Shown here piece after piece: positions 12,901 to 21,737 of a stretch of 64,000 nt of DNA. The position numbers were made by a program, and so were the translations under genes. The notes below the pieces were generated by a model, which saw only the letters and a list, made by a program, of their open reading frames with translations, ran no database searches and had not been told where the DNA came from. Each line of letters starts with the position of its first letter. Position 1 is the stretch's first letter. Source of the stretch: Litsea cubeba (taxonomy: Eukaryota; Streptophyta; Magnoliopsida; Laurales; Lauraceae); contig CM022946.1 in assembly GCA_012931725.1 (NCBI GenBank), positions 132,516,362-132,580,361 of the forward strand. Reading direction: 5' to 3'.

Positions 12901-13010
12901 ACATTTTGGAGCCTAAGTGTTGGAGAATCCTATGATTTCGCTCATAGCTCTCAAACCGAGAGTCCTAGTTGCGTGCCGTCAGTATCTAGGAGTCACTCGA
13001 CCCTCAAGCG
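9970..13010 (+). repeat. Higher-order satellite repeat copy 2 (left part, interrupted by element A)
   Basis: Monomer variants follow copy 1 in order; for example 11340-11790 repeats 8077-8527 almost exactly at an offset of 3263 bp. The copy continues past the nested insertion and ends near 39322. Removing the insertion and one target duplication gives about 3215 bp, matching its neighbours. Confidence 0.7.
13006..13010. other. Target site duplication of element A (left)
   Basis: AAGCG precedes the LTR; GAGCG follows the right end at 39144. They differ at one position, and that difference is CG to CA in a CTCGAGCG context, as expected from deamination after insertion. Confidence 0.6.
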
Positions 13011-13204
13011 TGTTGGAATTTGAGATGCCTTGAGAAGTTTAATGAAGCATTAAAGTGATTAGTATCTCAAGTATCATTTTGTGTTGGAATTATTGTCAAC
13101 ACAATGTCACATGTGTGATGTTAATAGTGTGGTGTTGATAGAGCTTCAAAGAAAAAACAGAGCTGAAAGAGTACAGGAATTCAGAATTCCTGAAGCAGTG
13201 TGGC

Positions 13205-13311
13205 TGGTCGACCGAGGACCCCACGCGGTCGACCGGGCAAGACAGTTAGCTCCCAGTTATTTTGTGACACAGTGTGTCGCCGGTCGACCGGGGACCCCAT
13301 GCGGTCGACCG
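13205..13311. promoter_or_regulatory. GTCGAC palindrome cluster in U3 of element A
   Basis: GGTCGACC occurs four times, with cores at 13207, 13228, 13283 and 13304: two pairs, each 21 bp apart, 140-240 bp upstream of the TATA box. Conserved LTR palindromes are known in Sireviruses; whether this is the same motif cannot be checked here. Confidence 0.55.
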
Positions 13312-13443
13312 AGCACGGGAAACCAGATTTGCGCAGAAATAGAAGTTTTGCACGAAAATTCAGGAATCTTGTGTATTTCGTTTGGGACTCTTTCTAAACG
13401 AATTCTAGCCTATTTTGAACACTCTTTAGGGTTACCATTACCT

Positions 13444-13452
13444 ATATAAAGG
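13444..13452 (+). promoter_or_regulatory. TATA box of element A 5' LTR
   Basis: TATATAAAG, repeated in the 3' LTR at 38534-38542. Transcription would be expected to start about 30 bp downstream, putting the hairpin array in the R/U5 leader. Confidence 0.65.
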
Positions 13453-13733
13453 CTTGATTGGTTCGTTTTCAAGAAAACAGAAGAGAAGAGAGAACAAAAT
13501 AGAGGAGTTTTGGAGAGAAGAGTGATTGGAGAAGAAGGTGTTGCTGTGTGCTGTTGTGCTGCAACTTTCTACAACAAGTTGGACGAAAATATGCTCAAGA
13601 AGATGGTGATTCGTCCATAGATAAGTGTCTCTCTTTTTATGCTTTAAATTTCAATTTGTAAGGGATTGAGAGAGAGAGAGATTGTAGAGGGGAAGGGCTG
13701 TAGAAAAAGTTCTCTACTTTAATTCTGTAGAAC

Positions 13734-13870
13734 ATCAAGTTGGTGCTTGGTGTTAGGGGTTTGGTGATCCTATCTGTTGGTGCAGATAAATTGTAAAGGG
13801 AGTAGGTGCTTCCTAGATAGTTGGTGCTATCTGAAACTTAAGGGTTGGTGCTCTTTGTCGTTGGTGCGAC
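13734..13870 (+). other. Array of seven hairpins with a shared TTGGTG-type loop (U5 of A)
   Basis: Hand folding gives seven consecutive stem-loops, each with a 6-nt loop. Stems (5' arm/3' arm): ATCAAG/CTTGGT at 13734-13751; GGGGT/ATCCT at 13756-13771; TATCTG/CAGATA at 13771-13788; AGGGAG/CTTCCT with loop TAGGTG at 13797-13814; AGATAG/CTATCT at 13815-13832; AAGGG/CTCTT at 13840-13855; GTCG/CGAC at 13857-13870. All other loops are TTGGTG. The stems have different sequences yet pair, with a few G-T wobbles. Hairpins 2 and 3 share base 13771. The array is repeated in the 3' LTR and expanded in B. A role in Gag binding, packaging or RNA dimerisation is inference. Confidence 0.7.
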
Positions 13871-14011
13871 TAAATAGATTCAGACCGGTTCCGGATCGGT
13901 GTTCGGACAGTCTTTGAATCGTGGACGTAGCCTTTTGGTGAACCACGTTAAATCTGGTGTCTTTGTGTGATTTGATTTGCTTTTGTTGTTAAATTGGACC
14001 TGTTTTTAAGG

Positions 14012-14043
14012 GATCACTGATTCCCCCCCCCCTCTCAGTGATC
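14012..14043 (+). other. Stem-loop with C run at the 3' end of the LTR
   Basis: GATCACTGA (14012-14020) and TCAGTGATC (14035-14043) form a perfect 9-bp stem around a loop containing ten C. It ends 13 bases before the LTR terminus. The 3' LTR copy is at 39100-39130 with a shorter C run. B's LTRs keep the stem with one mismatch. Confidence 0.65.
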
Positions 14044-14056
14044 TCGATATCTAACA

Positions 14057-14073
14057 ATTGGTATCAGAGCGCC
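14057..14073 (+). other. Primer binding site of element A
   Basis: ATTGGTATCAGAGCGCC directly follows the LTR; TGGTATCAGAGC matches the initiator tRNA-Met primer class. A leader of about 50 bp separates it from the gag start. Confidence 0.88.
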
Positions 14074-14125
14074 AAGGCTCCCTTGATAAGCTTAACATGC
14101 TAAGGGTGATCTCTTGTCAAATCAC

Positions 14126-14243
14126 ATGGCATCCAATACAGGGAATAAGAAAGCACCTTTGTTTGATGGTTCTAATTACTCCTTCTGGAAGATCAGAATG
14201 CAGGCTTTCATCAAATCACTTGGCTATGATGTCTGGGAGACTG
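14126..14243 (+). pseudogene. 5' fragment of element A gag, cut by element B
   Basis: ATG at 14126 opens a frame of 39 codons plus one base that matches the N terminus of B's own Gag (MASNTGNKKAPLF against MATNTGNKKAPLF). This is the start of a Copia-type Gag, which forms the particle shell and binds genomic RNA. It is interrupted at 14243 by element B; the frame resumes after the second target duplication at 21738 without a shift. No stop occurs in this fragment. It can no longer be read into the rest of gag-pol because B is reversed. Confidence 0.85.
14239..14243. other. Target site duplication of element B (left copy)
   Basis: GACTG here is repeated exactly at 21733-21737, on the other side of element B. 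Confidence 0.9.
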
Positions 14244-14429
14244 TGTTAGATATCGCGATCACTGAGAGGGGGGGTGAATCAGTGATTCCTTAAAAAACAG
14301 GTCCAATTTAACAACAAAAGCAAATCAAATCACACAAGGACACCAGATTTAACGTGGTTCACCGAAAGGCTACGTCCACGGTTCATAGACTGTCCGAACA
14401 CCAATCCGGGACAGATCTGAATCTATTTA

Positions 14430-14609
14430 GTCGCACCAACGACAAAGAGCACCAACCCTTAGTTTCAGATAGCACCAACTATCTAGGAAGCACCTACTCC
14501 CTTAGGTTTCAGATAGCACCAACTATCTAGGAAGCACCGACTCCCTTTACAATTTATCTGCACCAATAGATAGGATCACCAAACCCCAGACACCAAGCAC
14601 CAACTTGAT
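14430..14609 (-). other. Array of nine TNGGTG-loop hairpins (3' LTR of B)
   Basis: The same seven hairpins as in A, plus an extra pair: the AGATAG/CTATCT and AGGGAG/CTTCCT hairpins occur twice because a 44-bp unit is tandemly duplicated (14463-14506 and 14507-14550). Loops are TTGGTG, TAGGTG and TCGGTG. One closing pair (TATCTA/CAGATA) is mismatched. Confidence 0.68.
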
Positions 14610-14883
14610 GTTCTACAGAATAAGAATATAAACCTTTTTCTATAGACCTTCCCCTCTACAATCTCTCTCTCTCAATCCCTTACAAATTGAAAATTAAACA
14701 TAAACAGAGAGACACTTATCTTATGGACGAATCACCATCTTCATGAGCACATTCTCGTCCACACTTGCTGTAGAAACAACAGCACAACAGCACACAGAAA
14801 CAACACCTTCTTCTCTCCAAAACTCTCTCTCTTTTCTCTTCACTTCTTCTCTCTTGGTGTCTTTTAGAACGACCCATACATGC

Positions 14884-14892
14884 CTTTTTATA
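14884..14892 (-). promoter_or_regulatory. TATA box of B 3' LTR
   Basis: The minus strand reads TATAAAAAG, about 275 bp upstream of the hairpin array in the sense of the element. Confidence 0.6.
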
Positions 14893-15021
14893 GGTTATGT
14901 TAACCCTTAATTGTATTCAAAACAGGCTACAATTCGTTTAGAAAGAGTCCCAAACAAATTAGATAAGAATGCTGAATTTTCGTGCAAGACTTCTGTTTCT
15001 GCGCAACTCTGTCTTCCCGTG

Positions 15022-15216
15022 CTCGGTCGACATCCTGTGTTGCTCGGTCGACATCATACACTGTCTGGAAACAGACAACTATCGCGCTCGGTCGACATCC
15101 TGGGGTCCCGGTCGACCGAAGACACACTGTGTCATGAAAATAACTGGGAGCAGTCTGAAACTTTTTCTGCAGGTTTCTCTTGCTTCGGTCGACCGCATGG
15201 GGTGCCCGGTCGACCG
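15022..15216. promoter_or_regulatory. Six GTCGAC palindromes in U3 of B 3' LTR
   Basis: GTCGAC cores start at 15026, 15047, 15091, 15111, 15188 and 15209. Pairs are 21, 20 and 21 bp apart and one gap is 44 bp. In the sense of the element, GATGTCGACCGAGC is repeated three times, so B has expanded this region relative to A. Confidence 0.55.
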
Positions 15217-15411
15217 CATGCTCTGCTTCAGGAATTCTAAATTCTTGAACTGTTTCAACTCTTATTCTTCTTTTAAGCTCTATCAACACCAACCTATTAA
15301 CATCATGTTTGTGACAATGTGTTGACAAGAATTCCAACTCAAAACAATACTTTGAGATACTAATTTCTTGAATTCTTCATAAAGCTTCTCAAGTCATCTC
15401 AAATTCCAACA

Positions 15412-15756
15412 ATCTCCCCCTTTGGAATTGTTGGCAACACTATTGGAACTTCAACACTTGAAATACATTATACTAGTTGATTTTCTTGAAGATTCTTCAG
15501 AACCATAGTCTCCCCCTGTCTTAAAAAAAAATCAAGATCTTTAACTCTCTTGATACCAATCTCCACAAAGTTATCATAGCATAACTTCTCTCTCTTGATA
15601 CCAATCTCCACAAAGTTATCATAGCATAACTTCTTCTAAGATAGCTTTCTCCTAGCTTTAGTCTTTCTCCCCCTTTGACAACAAGTCCAAAGGGACCAAC
15701 GAAGGAGCGAATAGGATATTCAAGGAATACTTTGCTCCCCCTTTCAAGCCCTTCTC
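15412..15756 (-). other. 3' noncoding region of B with repeated polypurine tracts
   Basis: In the sense of the element, between the gag-pol stop and the LTR there are four AAAGGGGGAG-like tracts (plus-strand CTCCCCCTTT-type runs near 15414, 15513, 15668 and 15735). The one next to the LTR is the likely plus-strand primer. Multiple polypurine tracts are a known Sirevirus trait. Confidence 0.7.
15546..15635. repeat. 45-bp tandem duplication
   Basis: 15546-15590 is repeated at 15591-15635, beginning TCTCTTGATACCAATCTCC. Element A has one related copy (near 26580-26635), so the duplication arose in B's lineage. Confidence 0.75.
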
Positions 15757-18700
15757 CTAAGGATTAGGAGAGTGAATAACTCCTAATTTTTTTCGGAGAT
15801 ACTTGAAGACTTCTTTTGGCAGAGGTTTTGTGAAGATATCAGCAACTTGCTCAGTAGTTGGAACATATTCCAACTTTACCTCACCGTCTGCAACCTTTTC
15901 CTTGAGAAAGTGATAGCGAATTGCAACATGCTTCGTTCTAGAATGTTGAACAGGATTCTTGGAGATGTGAATTGCACTTGTGTTGTCACAGAGGATCGGC
16001 GTAGGATCCGTTGTCGGAACTCCTAGATCAGAGAGCATTTGCCGCATCCATAACACTTGCGTACAACAAGTTGCCGCTGCAATATATTCCGCTTCCGCTG
16101 TAGAAAGGGATACTGAGTCTTGTTTCTTACTATGCCATGCCACCAACCTGTCACCGAGATAGAATGCACCACCGCTTGTACTCTTGCGATCATCTAGACA
16201 TCCAGCCCAATCCGCGTCAGAGTATGCAACAAGAGTAAAGGATTTGCCTTTAGGATACCAAATGCCAAGCTCCATGGTACCTTTCAGATATCGAAATATC
16301 CTTTTTACTGCTGTGAGGTGCGTCTCAGTTGGTGATTCTTGAAATCGAGCCACCATACATACTGCTTGCACAAGATCCGGTCTTGTAGCAGTCAAATAAA
16401 GCAAGCTTCCTATCATAGAACGATAAGTGGTGTGATCAACTGACGAACCCTTATCATCTTTGCTTAGCTTTGTGTTCGTTGTCATTGGTGTGCTCACTGG
16501 CTTGCTGTCTTCCATGTTAAATCGCTTCAGCATTTCCTTGATGTATTTCATCTGTGATATGAAGATACCATGTTTCAGCTGCTGAACTTGTAAACCAAGG
16601 AAGAACTTTAGTTCTCCAAGCATTGACATCTCAAATTCTTTCTTCATCTCTTCAGCGAAATTCCTGCACATTTCTTCATCATTGCCACCAAAAATTATGT
16701 CATCGACATAAACAATAACAACCAGCTGTTTGCTCAACTCTGTTTTGACATAAAGATTGCTATCAACCAGTCCTTTTCCAAAGCCGATCTTGCGGAGATA
16801 TAGGTCCAGCCGTGCATACCACGCCCTTGGCGCTTGTTTCAGCCCATAAGAGCCTTTTTCAACTTGCAACACTAGGTCTGAATTTTTGCTAATAAGAAAA
16901 CCATCAGGTTGCTCAATGTAGACTCTTCTTCAAGTAATCCATTCAAGAAAGCTGACTTTACATCCATCTGAAATACCTTGAAAGTTTTGTATGCAGCCAA
17001 TGCAAGAAACATACGAATGGCTTCCAGACGAGCCACCGGTGCAAAGGTCTCTTTAAAATCTATGCCTTCAACTTGAGCATAGCCTTTACAAACCAACCTT
17101 GCTTTGTTTCGTATGACCTGACCATCTTCATTCAGCTTATTCCGAAAGACCCATTTAGTACCAATAACATTCTTATCGATAGGTCTAGAGACTAGTTCCC
17201 ATGTGGAGTTCTTCTCAATTTGTTCCAACTCCTCATGCATAGCTTTTAACAAACTTTCATCGAGACTGGCTTCAGCCACAGTCTTGGGTTCAATGGTGGA
17301 CATAAGTGAGTAATTGCTAACTACACTTTGTCTTGTTTTAACACCGACCTCAGGATCCCCAATGATTTGATCCTTAGGGTGTTGCTCTACCCAAGTGCTT
17401 TTCTTTCTAGGTGTAGCATTCTCTGAGTCATCAGAATCATTAGGTTTAGCTACATCATCATCAATCTCACTCGAGTCCTCATAAACGGGACTTTCATAAT
17501 GAGTTCCATTCTTGGATTCATAGTTTTCATCAATTCTAACATCAGCACTTTCTATGATTTTTCTGGTCCTTTTGTTAAGACATCTGTAAGCCTTACTAGA
17601 TGAGGAATAACCCAGAAATATACCTTCATCAGCTCTTTCATCAAATTTGCCCGGATTTTGTTCAAGACGTTTGATGTAACACTTGCTACCGAAGACTCTG
17701 AAGTGCTTGACTGTTGCTTTTTTCGCCCAAACCATAGCTCATAAGGAGTTTTGTCTTCATGTGGCCTGATCAAGCATCGATTCTGAATGTATACAGCCGT
17801 ATGGATTGCCTCCTTCCAGTATTTGTCAGCTAGCTTGCTCTCAGTTAGCATTGTACGAGCCATCTCTTGAACGGTGCGATTTTTCCGTTCCACAACTCCA
17901 TTTTGCTGTGGAGTTCTAGGGGCTGAATACTGTCTTTGAATGCCATGGTGCTCACAATAGTTAGTGAACTCTTCAGATGTGAATTCACCGCCTCGATCAG
18001 ACCTTAAAATCTTGATACGTTTTCCAAGCATATTTTCAACCTGTGCTTTAAACACTTTAAAACGATCAAGTGCTTGATGTTTATGCTTAAGAAACAATAC
18101 CCATGTCATACGAGTATAATCATCAATGCATAACATAAAATACTTATCTCCATTGGTGCTTTAAGTTCGCATCGGTCCACAGAGATCAGTGTGCACTAGC
18201 TCAAGAGGTTTCTTTGAATGATGCTCCTTTGACTTGAACATTACCCTCGTTTGCTTTCCCTTTTGACAAGAATCGCAAATGGGATTGGAAGGCTTTTCAA
18301 CTGTAGACATACCTCTGACAGCCTTTGATTTGCAAATCTTTGACATGTTATCAAAGTTTAGATGCCCAAGGCGTTTGTGCCACAACCAACTTTCCTCTGT
18401 CTGACTCATCAAGCAAGTCTTTTCAGCTCCGTCTGACAATGTATAGAGATTTCCAGCAGTCCTAGATCCAGTAGCCACTGTTTTGCCGTTGTTACACTTC
18501 TTGATAGCAAAACCATTCTTAGTGAAGACAACTTCGTGGCCTTTGTCACAGATTTGACTCACACTAAGCAAGTTGTGTCTTAGTCCAGACACATATAAGA
18601 CCTCGTCTGATCTGATCTTGTTTGCCTTTAGCTGAACAACACCTTTTCCGCAGATTTTGGCACCATCATTGTTACCAAACTTCACTGATCCGCCTTCATA

Positions 18701-20492
18701 GTGCTGTAATTTGACGAATTTTTCCTTATCGCCTGTCATATGGCTTGAACAGCCACTATCAAGGACCCATGGTGCTGTCTTCTTTTGTGCATTGAATGCC
18801 GTTTGCACAATGAGAGATTCTTTGGAATTACCTTCCCTTTTCTTTGCCCTCCAAGCCTTAACTAACTTGGGTTTCTTTTCAACCTGAAATTGGTTAGCAA
18901 TAGGCAACCTACAATCCCTAGCCAAGTGTCCATAATTATGACATATATAGCACTCAATTTTGTGGCTGTTTAGGATTGAAAAAGGGTTCCTAGTCACAAA
19001 TGGGCTGTTTCTAACGTAGAATTTGCAATCAGCTCTTTTATGTCCATATCTATTACAATGATAGCAATAACCATAGAATCTGAACATTATTCCTTTCTTA
19101 GGTGGCTGGTTAAACTCCACAAACCTTTTCTTATTGACCGTCTCAATACTAGGCTGAATTTGAAGCTTTGTAGCCTTGAGAGGTATGGCTCTTTGTCTCA
19201 TAAACAAAGAAGGTGCAGCTTTAGAGGACTCTCCGGTTTCAAATCCAATACCAAATTTATTGTGGAAGGGCTTTTGAACTTTTAGAATTTCATTGAGTTT
19301 CATTGTCCCTTCAATCGCTTGGAGTGCTTTGAGTTTTCGGCTATTTTCCAAGTTTTCAGCCTTTGCTCTAGCGATTTCAGTTTCAAGTTTCATAGCCTCT
19401 TCCTTTTTGATACTTATTTGATTTTGAAGGACTTCCACCATTCTTTTATATTCTTCAACTTGAGTTTTCAAAGCAATAATTGAACTTTCAGATTCATGAA
19501 GAAGTTTCAGATTTTTCTTACTTGTTTTTCGTTCCATGCTAAGCTCCTCAAGTGCGGCAATGAGTTCTTCTTCGAGATTGACCTCAGCCTCCTCTTCCTT
19601 TTCCGGCTCTTGCTCCTCTTCTTCTTCAACGGTAACCATGAAGAGAGCTTCAGTTGCCTCGGCTGATTCATCATCATTATTTTCTTTCAGCGGGCACTTC
19701 GCAGCAAAGTGACCAACACCGCCACAATTGAAGCATTTAAAGGGTAGCTTCCCTTTGTACTTTCCATTGCTTCCTTTCTTCAGCTTTCTAACAAATTGAG
19801 CCTCAAGCTCATCATCAGTATCAGAATCATGACCAGCAGTCTCTTTTCCCTTTTTCTGAACTTTGAAGGCCGCTTCTTTATCAGATGAAGACGTGTTACC
19901 TATGCGCATCTCATAGGCAGTGAGTGAACCATGCAACTCATCCATGGAAAATTCATTCAGATCCTTGGCTTCTTCTATGGCTGAGACTTTTGAATCAAAC
20001 CGGGGAAGAAGAGATCTTAGAACCTTTTTGACGATGACTGGTTCTTTAATCTCCTCCCCTAGTCCACGAATGTCATTCGTGACATCATTCACCTCGTTGC
20101 AAATATGAGTCAACATTCTCGCTTTCCTCCATGCGAAGAGATTCAAATTGAGAGCGATGGGTTTGCAATTTTGCTTCTTTGATCTTCTCATCTCCTTCAT
20201 GAATGCTTTTCAACTTGTCCCATATTTCCTTGGCTGTTTTGCACGCAATTACTTTGACCAGCTCGCTGTCCACAAGGCCACTAAAGAGTGCATTCTGCGC
20301 CTTTGAGTCGTTGTCTGCTAACTTCTTCGTTGCAGCATCATTGGGTACAATGGCAATATTGTAACCGACTCTGACAGTCTCCCAGACATCATAGCCAAGT
20401 GACTTAATGAAAGCCTGCATTCTGATCTTCCAGAAGGAGTAATTAGAACCATCAAACAAAGGTGCTTTCTTATTCCCTGTATTGGTTGCCAT
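15757..20492 (-). pseudogene. Degraded gag-pol of element B
   Basis: The polyprotein order is Gag, three CCHC knuckles, protease (DSGCSSH, Asp codon 18758-18760), integrase, reverse transcriptase (YVDD at 16699-16710) and RNase H (SDADW). It starts at ATG 20492 and ends with TAG or similar at 15757. Breaks relative to A: an extra base near 20093; a TAA stop at 18161-18163, after the GPMRT of integrase; two extra bases in an A run at 17718-17723; a lost base near 16923, a gained base near 16868 and a lost base near 16849 (the last three close together in reverse transcriptase). A 111-bp in-frame deletion between GATGATGA repeats removes 37 residues after the first zinc knuckle. The Gag linker differs strongly from A while Pol is nearly identical. 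It cannot encode a full polyprotein. Confidence 0.9.
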
Positions 20493-20545
20493 GTGATTTG
20501 ACAAGAGATCACCCTTAGCGTGTTAAGCTTTTCAAGGGAACCTTA

Positions 20546-20560
20546 CGCTCTGATACCAAT
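20546..20560 (-). other. Primer binding site of element B
   Basis: The minus strand reads ATTGGTATCAGAGCG next to the 5' LTR; same initiator tRNA-Met class as A. A 53-bp leader (20493-20545) lies between it and the gag ATG. Confidence 0.88.
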
Positions 20561-20748
20561 TGTTAGATATCGCGATCACTGAGAGGGGGGGGGTGAATCA
20601 GTGATTCCTTAAAAAACAGGTCCAATTTAACAACAAAAGCAAATCAAATCACACAAGGACACCAGATTTAACGTGGTTCACCGAAAGGCTACGTCCACGG
20701 TTCAAAGACTGTCCGAACACCAATCCGGGACAGATCTGAATCTATTTA

Positions 20749-20928
20749 GTCGTACCAACGACAAAGAGCACCAACCCTTAGTTTCAGATAGCACCAACTA
20801 TCTAGGAAGCACCTACTCCCTTAGGTTTCAGATAGCACCAACTATCTAGGAGGCACCGACTCCCTTTACAATTTATCTGCACCAATAGATAGGATCACCA
20901 AACCCCAGACACCAAGCACCAACTTGAT
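20749..20928 (-). other. Array of nine hairpins (5' LTR of B)
   Basis: Copy of the array at 14430-14609. Two changes from the other LTR: one loop becomes TTGGTA (GTCG/CGAC hairpin), and one stem is weakened (AGGGAG against CCTCCT). This copy lies in the predicted 5' leader of the RNA. Confidence 0.65.
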
Positions 20929-21204
20929 GTTCTACAGAATAAGAATATAAACCTTTTTCTATAGACCTTCCCCTCTACAATCTCTCTCTCTCTCAATCCC
21001 TTACAAATTGAAAATTAAACATAAACAGAGAGACACTTATCTTATGGACGAATCACCATCTTCATGAGCACATTCTCGTCCACACTTGTTGTAGAAACAA
21101 CAGCACAACAGCACACAGCAACAGCACCTTCTTCTCTCCAAAACTCTCTCTCTTTTCTCTTCACTTCTTCTCTCTTGGTGTCTTTTAGAATGACCCATAC
21201 ATGC

Positions 21205-21213
21205 CTTTTTATA
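21205..21213 (-). promoter_or_regulatory. TATA box of B 5' LTR
   Basis: The minus strand reads TATAAAAAG, identical to the copy in the 3' LTR. Confidence 0.6.
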
Positions 21214-21342
21214 GGTTATGTTAACCCTTAATTGTATTCAAAACAGGCTACAATTCGTTTAGAAAGAGTCCCAAACAAATTAGATAAGAATGCTGAATTT
21301 TCGTGCAAGACTTCTGTTTCTGCGCAACTCTGTCTTCCCGTG

Positions 21343-21537
21343 CTCGGTCGACATCCTGTGTTGCTCGGTCGACATCATACACTGTCAGGAAACAGACAAC
21401 TATCGCGCTCGGTCGACATCCTGGGGTCCCGGTCGACCGAAGACACACTGTGTCATGAGAATAACTGGGAGCAGTCTGAAACTTTTTCTGCAGGTTTCTC
21501 TTGCTTCGGTCGACCGCATGGGGTGCCCGGTCGACCG
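21343..21537. promoter_or_regulatory. Six GTCGAC palindromes in U3 of B 5' LTR
   Basis: Same six copies and spacing as 15022-15216, upstream of the TATA box in the sense of the element. Confidence 0.55.
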
Positions 21538-21732
21538 CATGCTCTGCTTCAGGAATTCTAAATTCTTGAAATGTTTCAACTCTTATTCTTCTTTTAAGCT
21601 CTATCAACACCAACCTATTAACATCATGTTTGTGACAATGTGTTGACAAGAATTCCAACTCAAAACAATACTTTGAGATACTAATTTCTTGAATTCTTCA
21701 TAAAGCTTCTCAAGTCATCTCAAATTCCAACA

Positions 21733-21737
21733 GACTG
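21733..21737. other. Target site duplication of element B (right copy)
   Basis: GACTG, identical to 14239-14243; A's gag frame resumes immediately after it. Confidence 0.9.

Larger units (their letters stand above)
3329..13010 (+). repeat. Satellite array, about 172-bp monomer (left block)
   Basis: About 56 head-to-tail monomers. Landmarks of each monomer in order: CGAGCGAAGTGCTCG dyad; GCCGGTTTCCGATTTTTGG; CCGTTCCGGACCCCCGGCGG; TTTTGGAGCC; AAGTGTTGGAGAATC; TTTTCGCTCGTAACTC; CGGGAGTCCTATTTGCG; CCTACGAGTCACTCTACC. My hand consensus is 172 bp with 98 G/C. As 172 is not divisible by three, the many short open frames through it shift frame each monomer and are not genes. Monomers differ mostly by C-to-T or G-to-A at CpG. 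The left part (to about 5900) matches the domain at 49700-64000; the rest matches the domain at 39144-49700. The array is cut by element A at 13010. Confidence 0.95.
13011..14056 (+). repeat. 5' LTR of element A, 1046 bp
   Basis: Starts TGTTGGAATTTGAG and ends GATATCTAACA, followed at once by the primer site. It contains four GTCGAC palindromes, a TATA box, the hairpin array and a terminal stem-loop with a C run. The matching 3' LTR is split by element C (26753-26867 and 38216-39143). Confidence 0.92.
14244..15411 (-). repeat. 3' LTR of element B, 1168 bp
   Basis: On the minus strand it starts TGTTGGAATTTGAG at 15411 and ends GATATCTAACA at 14244. It includes the palindromes, TATA box and hairpin array in the same order as A. 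The 118-136 aa open frames crossing it are on both strands and straddle the palindromes; I treat them as fortuitous. Confidence 0.9.
14244..21732 (-). mobile_element. Copia (Sirevirus-like) element B inserted in A's gag
   Basis: A complete 7489-bp element on the minus strand: 5' LTR 20561-21732, primer site 20546-20560, degraded gag-pol 15757-20492, 3' noncoding with polypurine tracts 15412-15756, 3' LTR 14244-15411. Its LTRs differ by about ten substitutions in 1.17 kb by eye (under 1%). Pol is nearly the same as in A, whereas the LTRs and the Gag linker are clearly diverged, so it is a related but distinct subfamily. The perfect GACTG target duplication dates it as later than A. Confidence 0.92.
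20561..21732 (-). repeat. 5' LTR of element B, 1172 bp
   Basis: Pairs with 14244-15411. Differences seen by eye are about ten substitutions plus length changes in the G run (terminal stem-loop) and the CT repeat. Confidence 0.9.

Noticed and set aside
3329..13010. Dozens of 60-120 codon open frames with a shared protein-like pattern (FRTPGGPFW...ESYVFARNSLTGSP)
   Set aside because: They recur every 172 bp, and 172 is not a multiple of three, so each frame dies within about 1.6 monomers. They lack promoters, codon signals and conserved length. They are satellite read in frame.
13081..13449. 122-codon open frame in A's 5' LTR
   Set aside because: It lies upstream of the TATA box and spans the palindrome cluster, and has no recognisable domain. 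The 3' LTR copy has a shorter version.
13921..13955. An eighth hairpin with loop TTGGTG near 13936
   Set aside because: Only two base pairs can form beside the loop, so it does not meet the pattern of the other seven.
14911..15337. Overlapping 109-136 codon frames on both strands in B's LTR
   Set aside because: Palindromic repeats keep both strands open; no protein signature.
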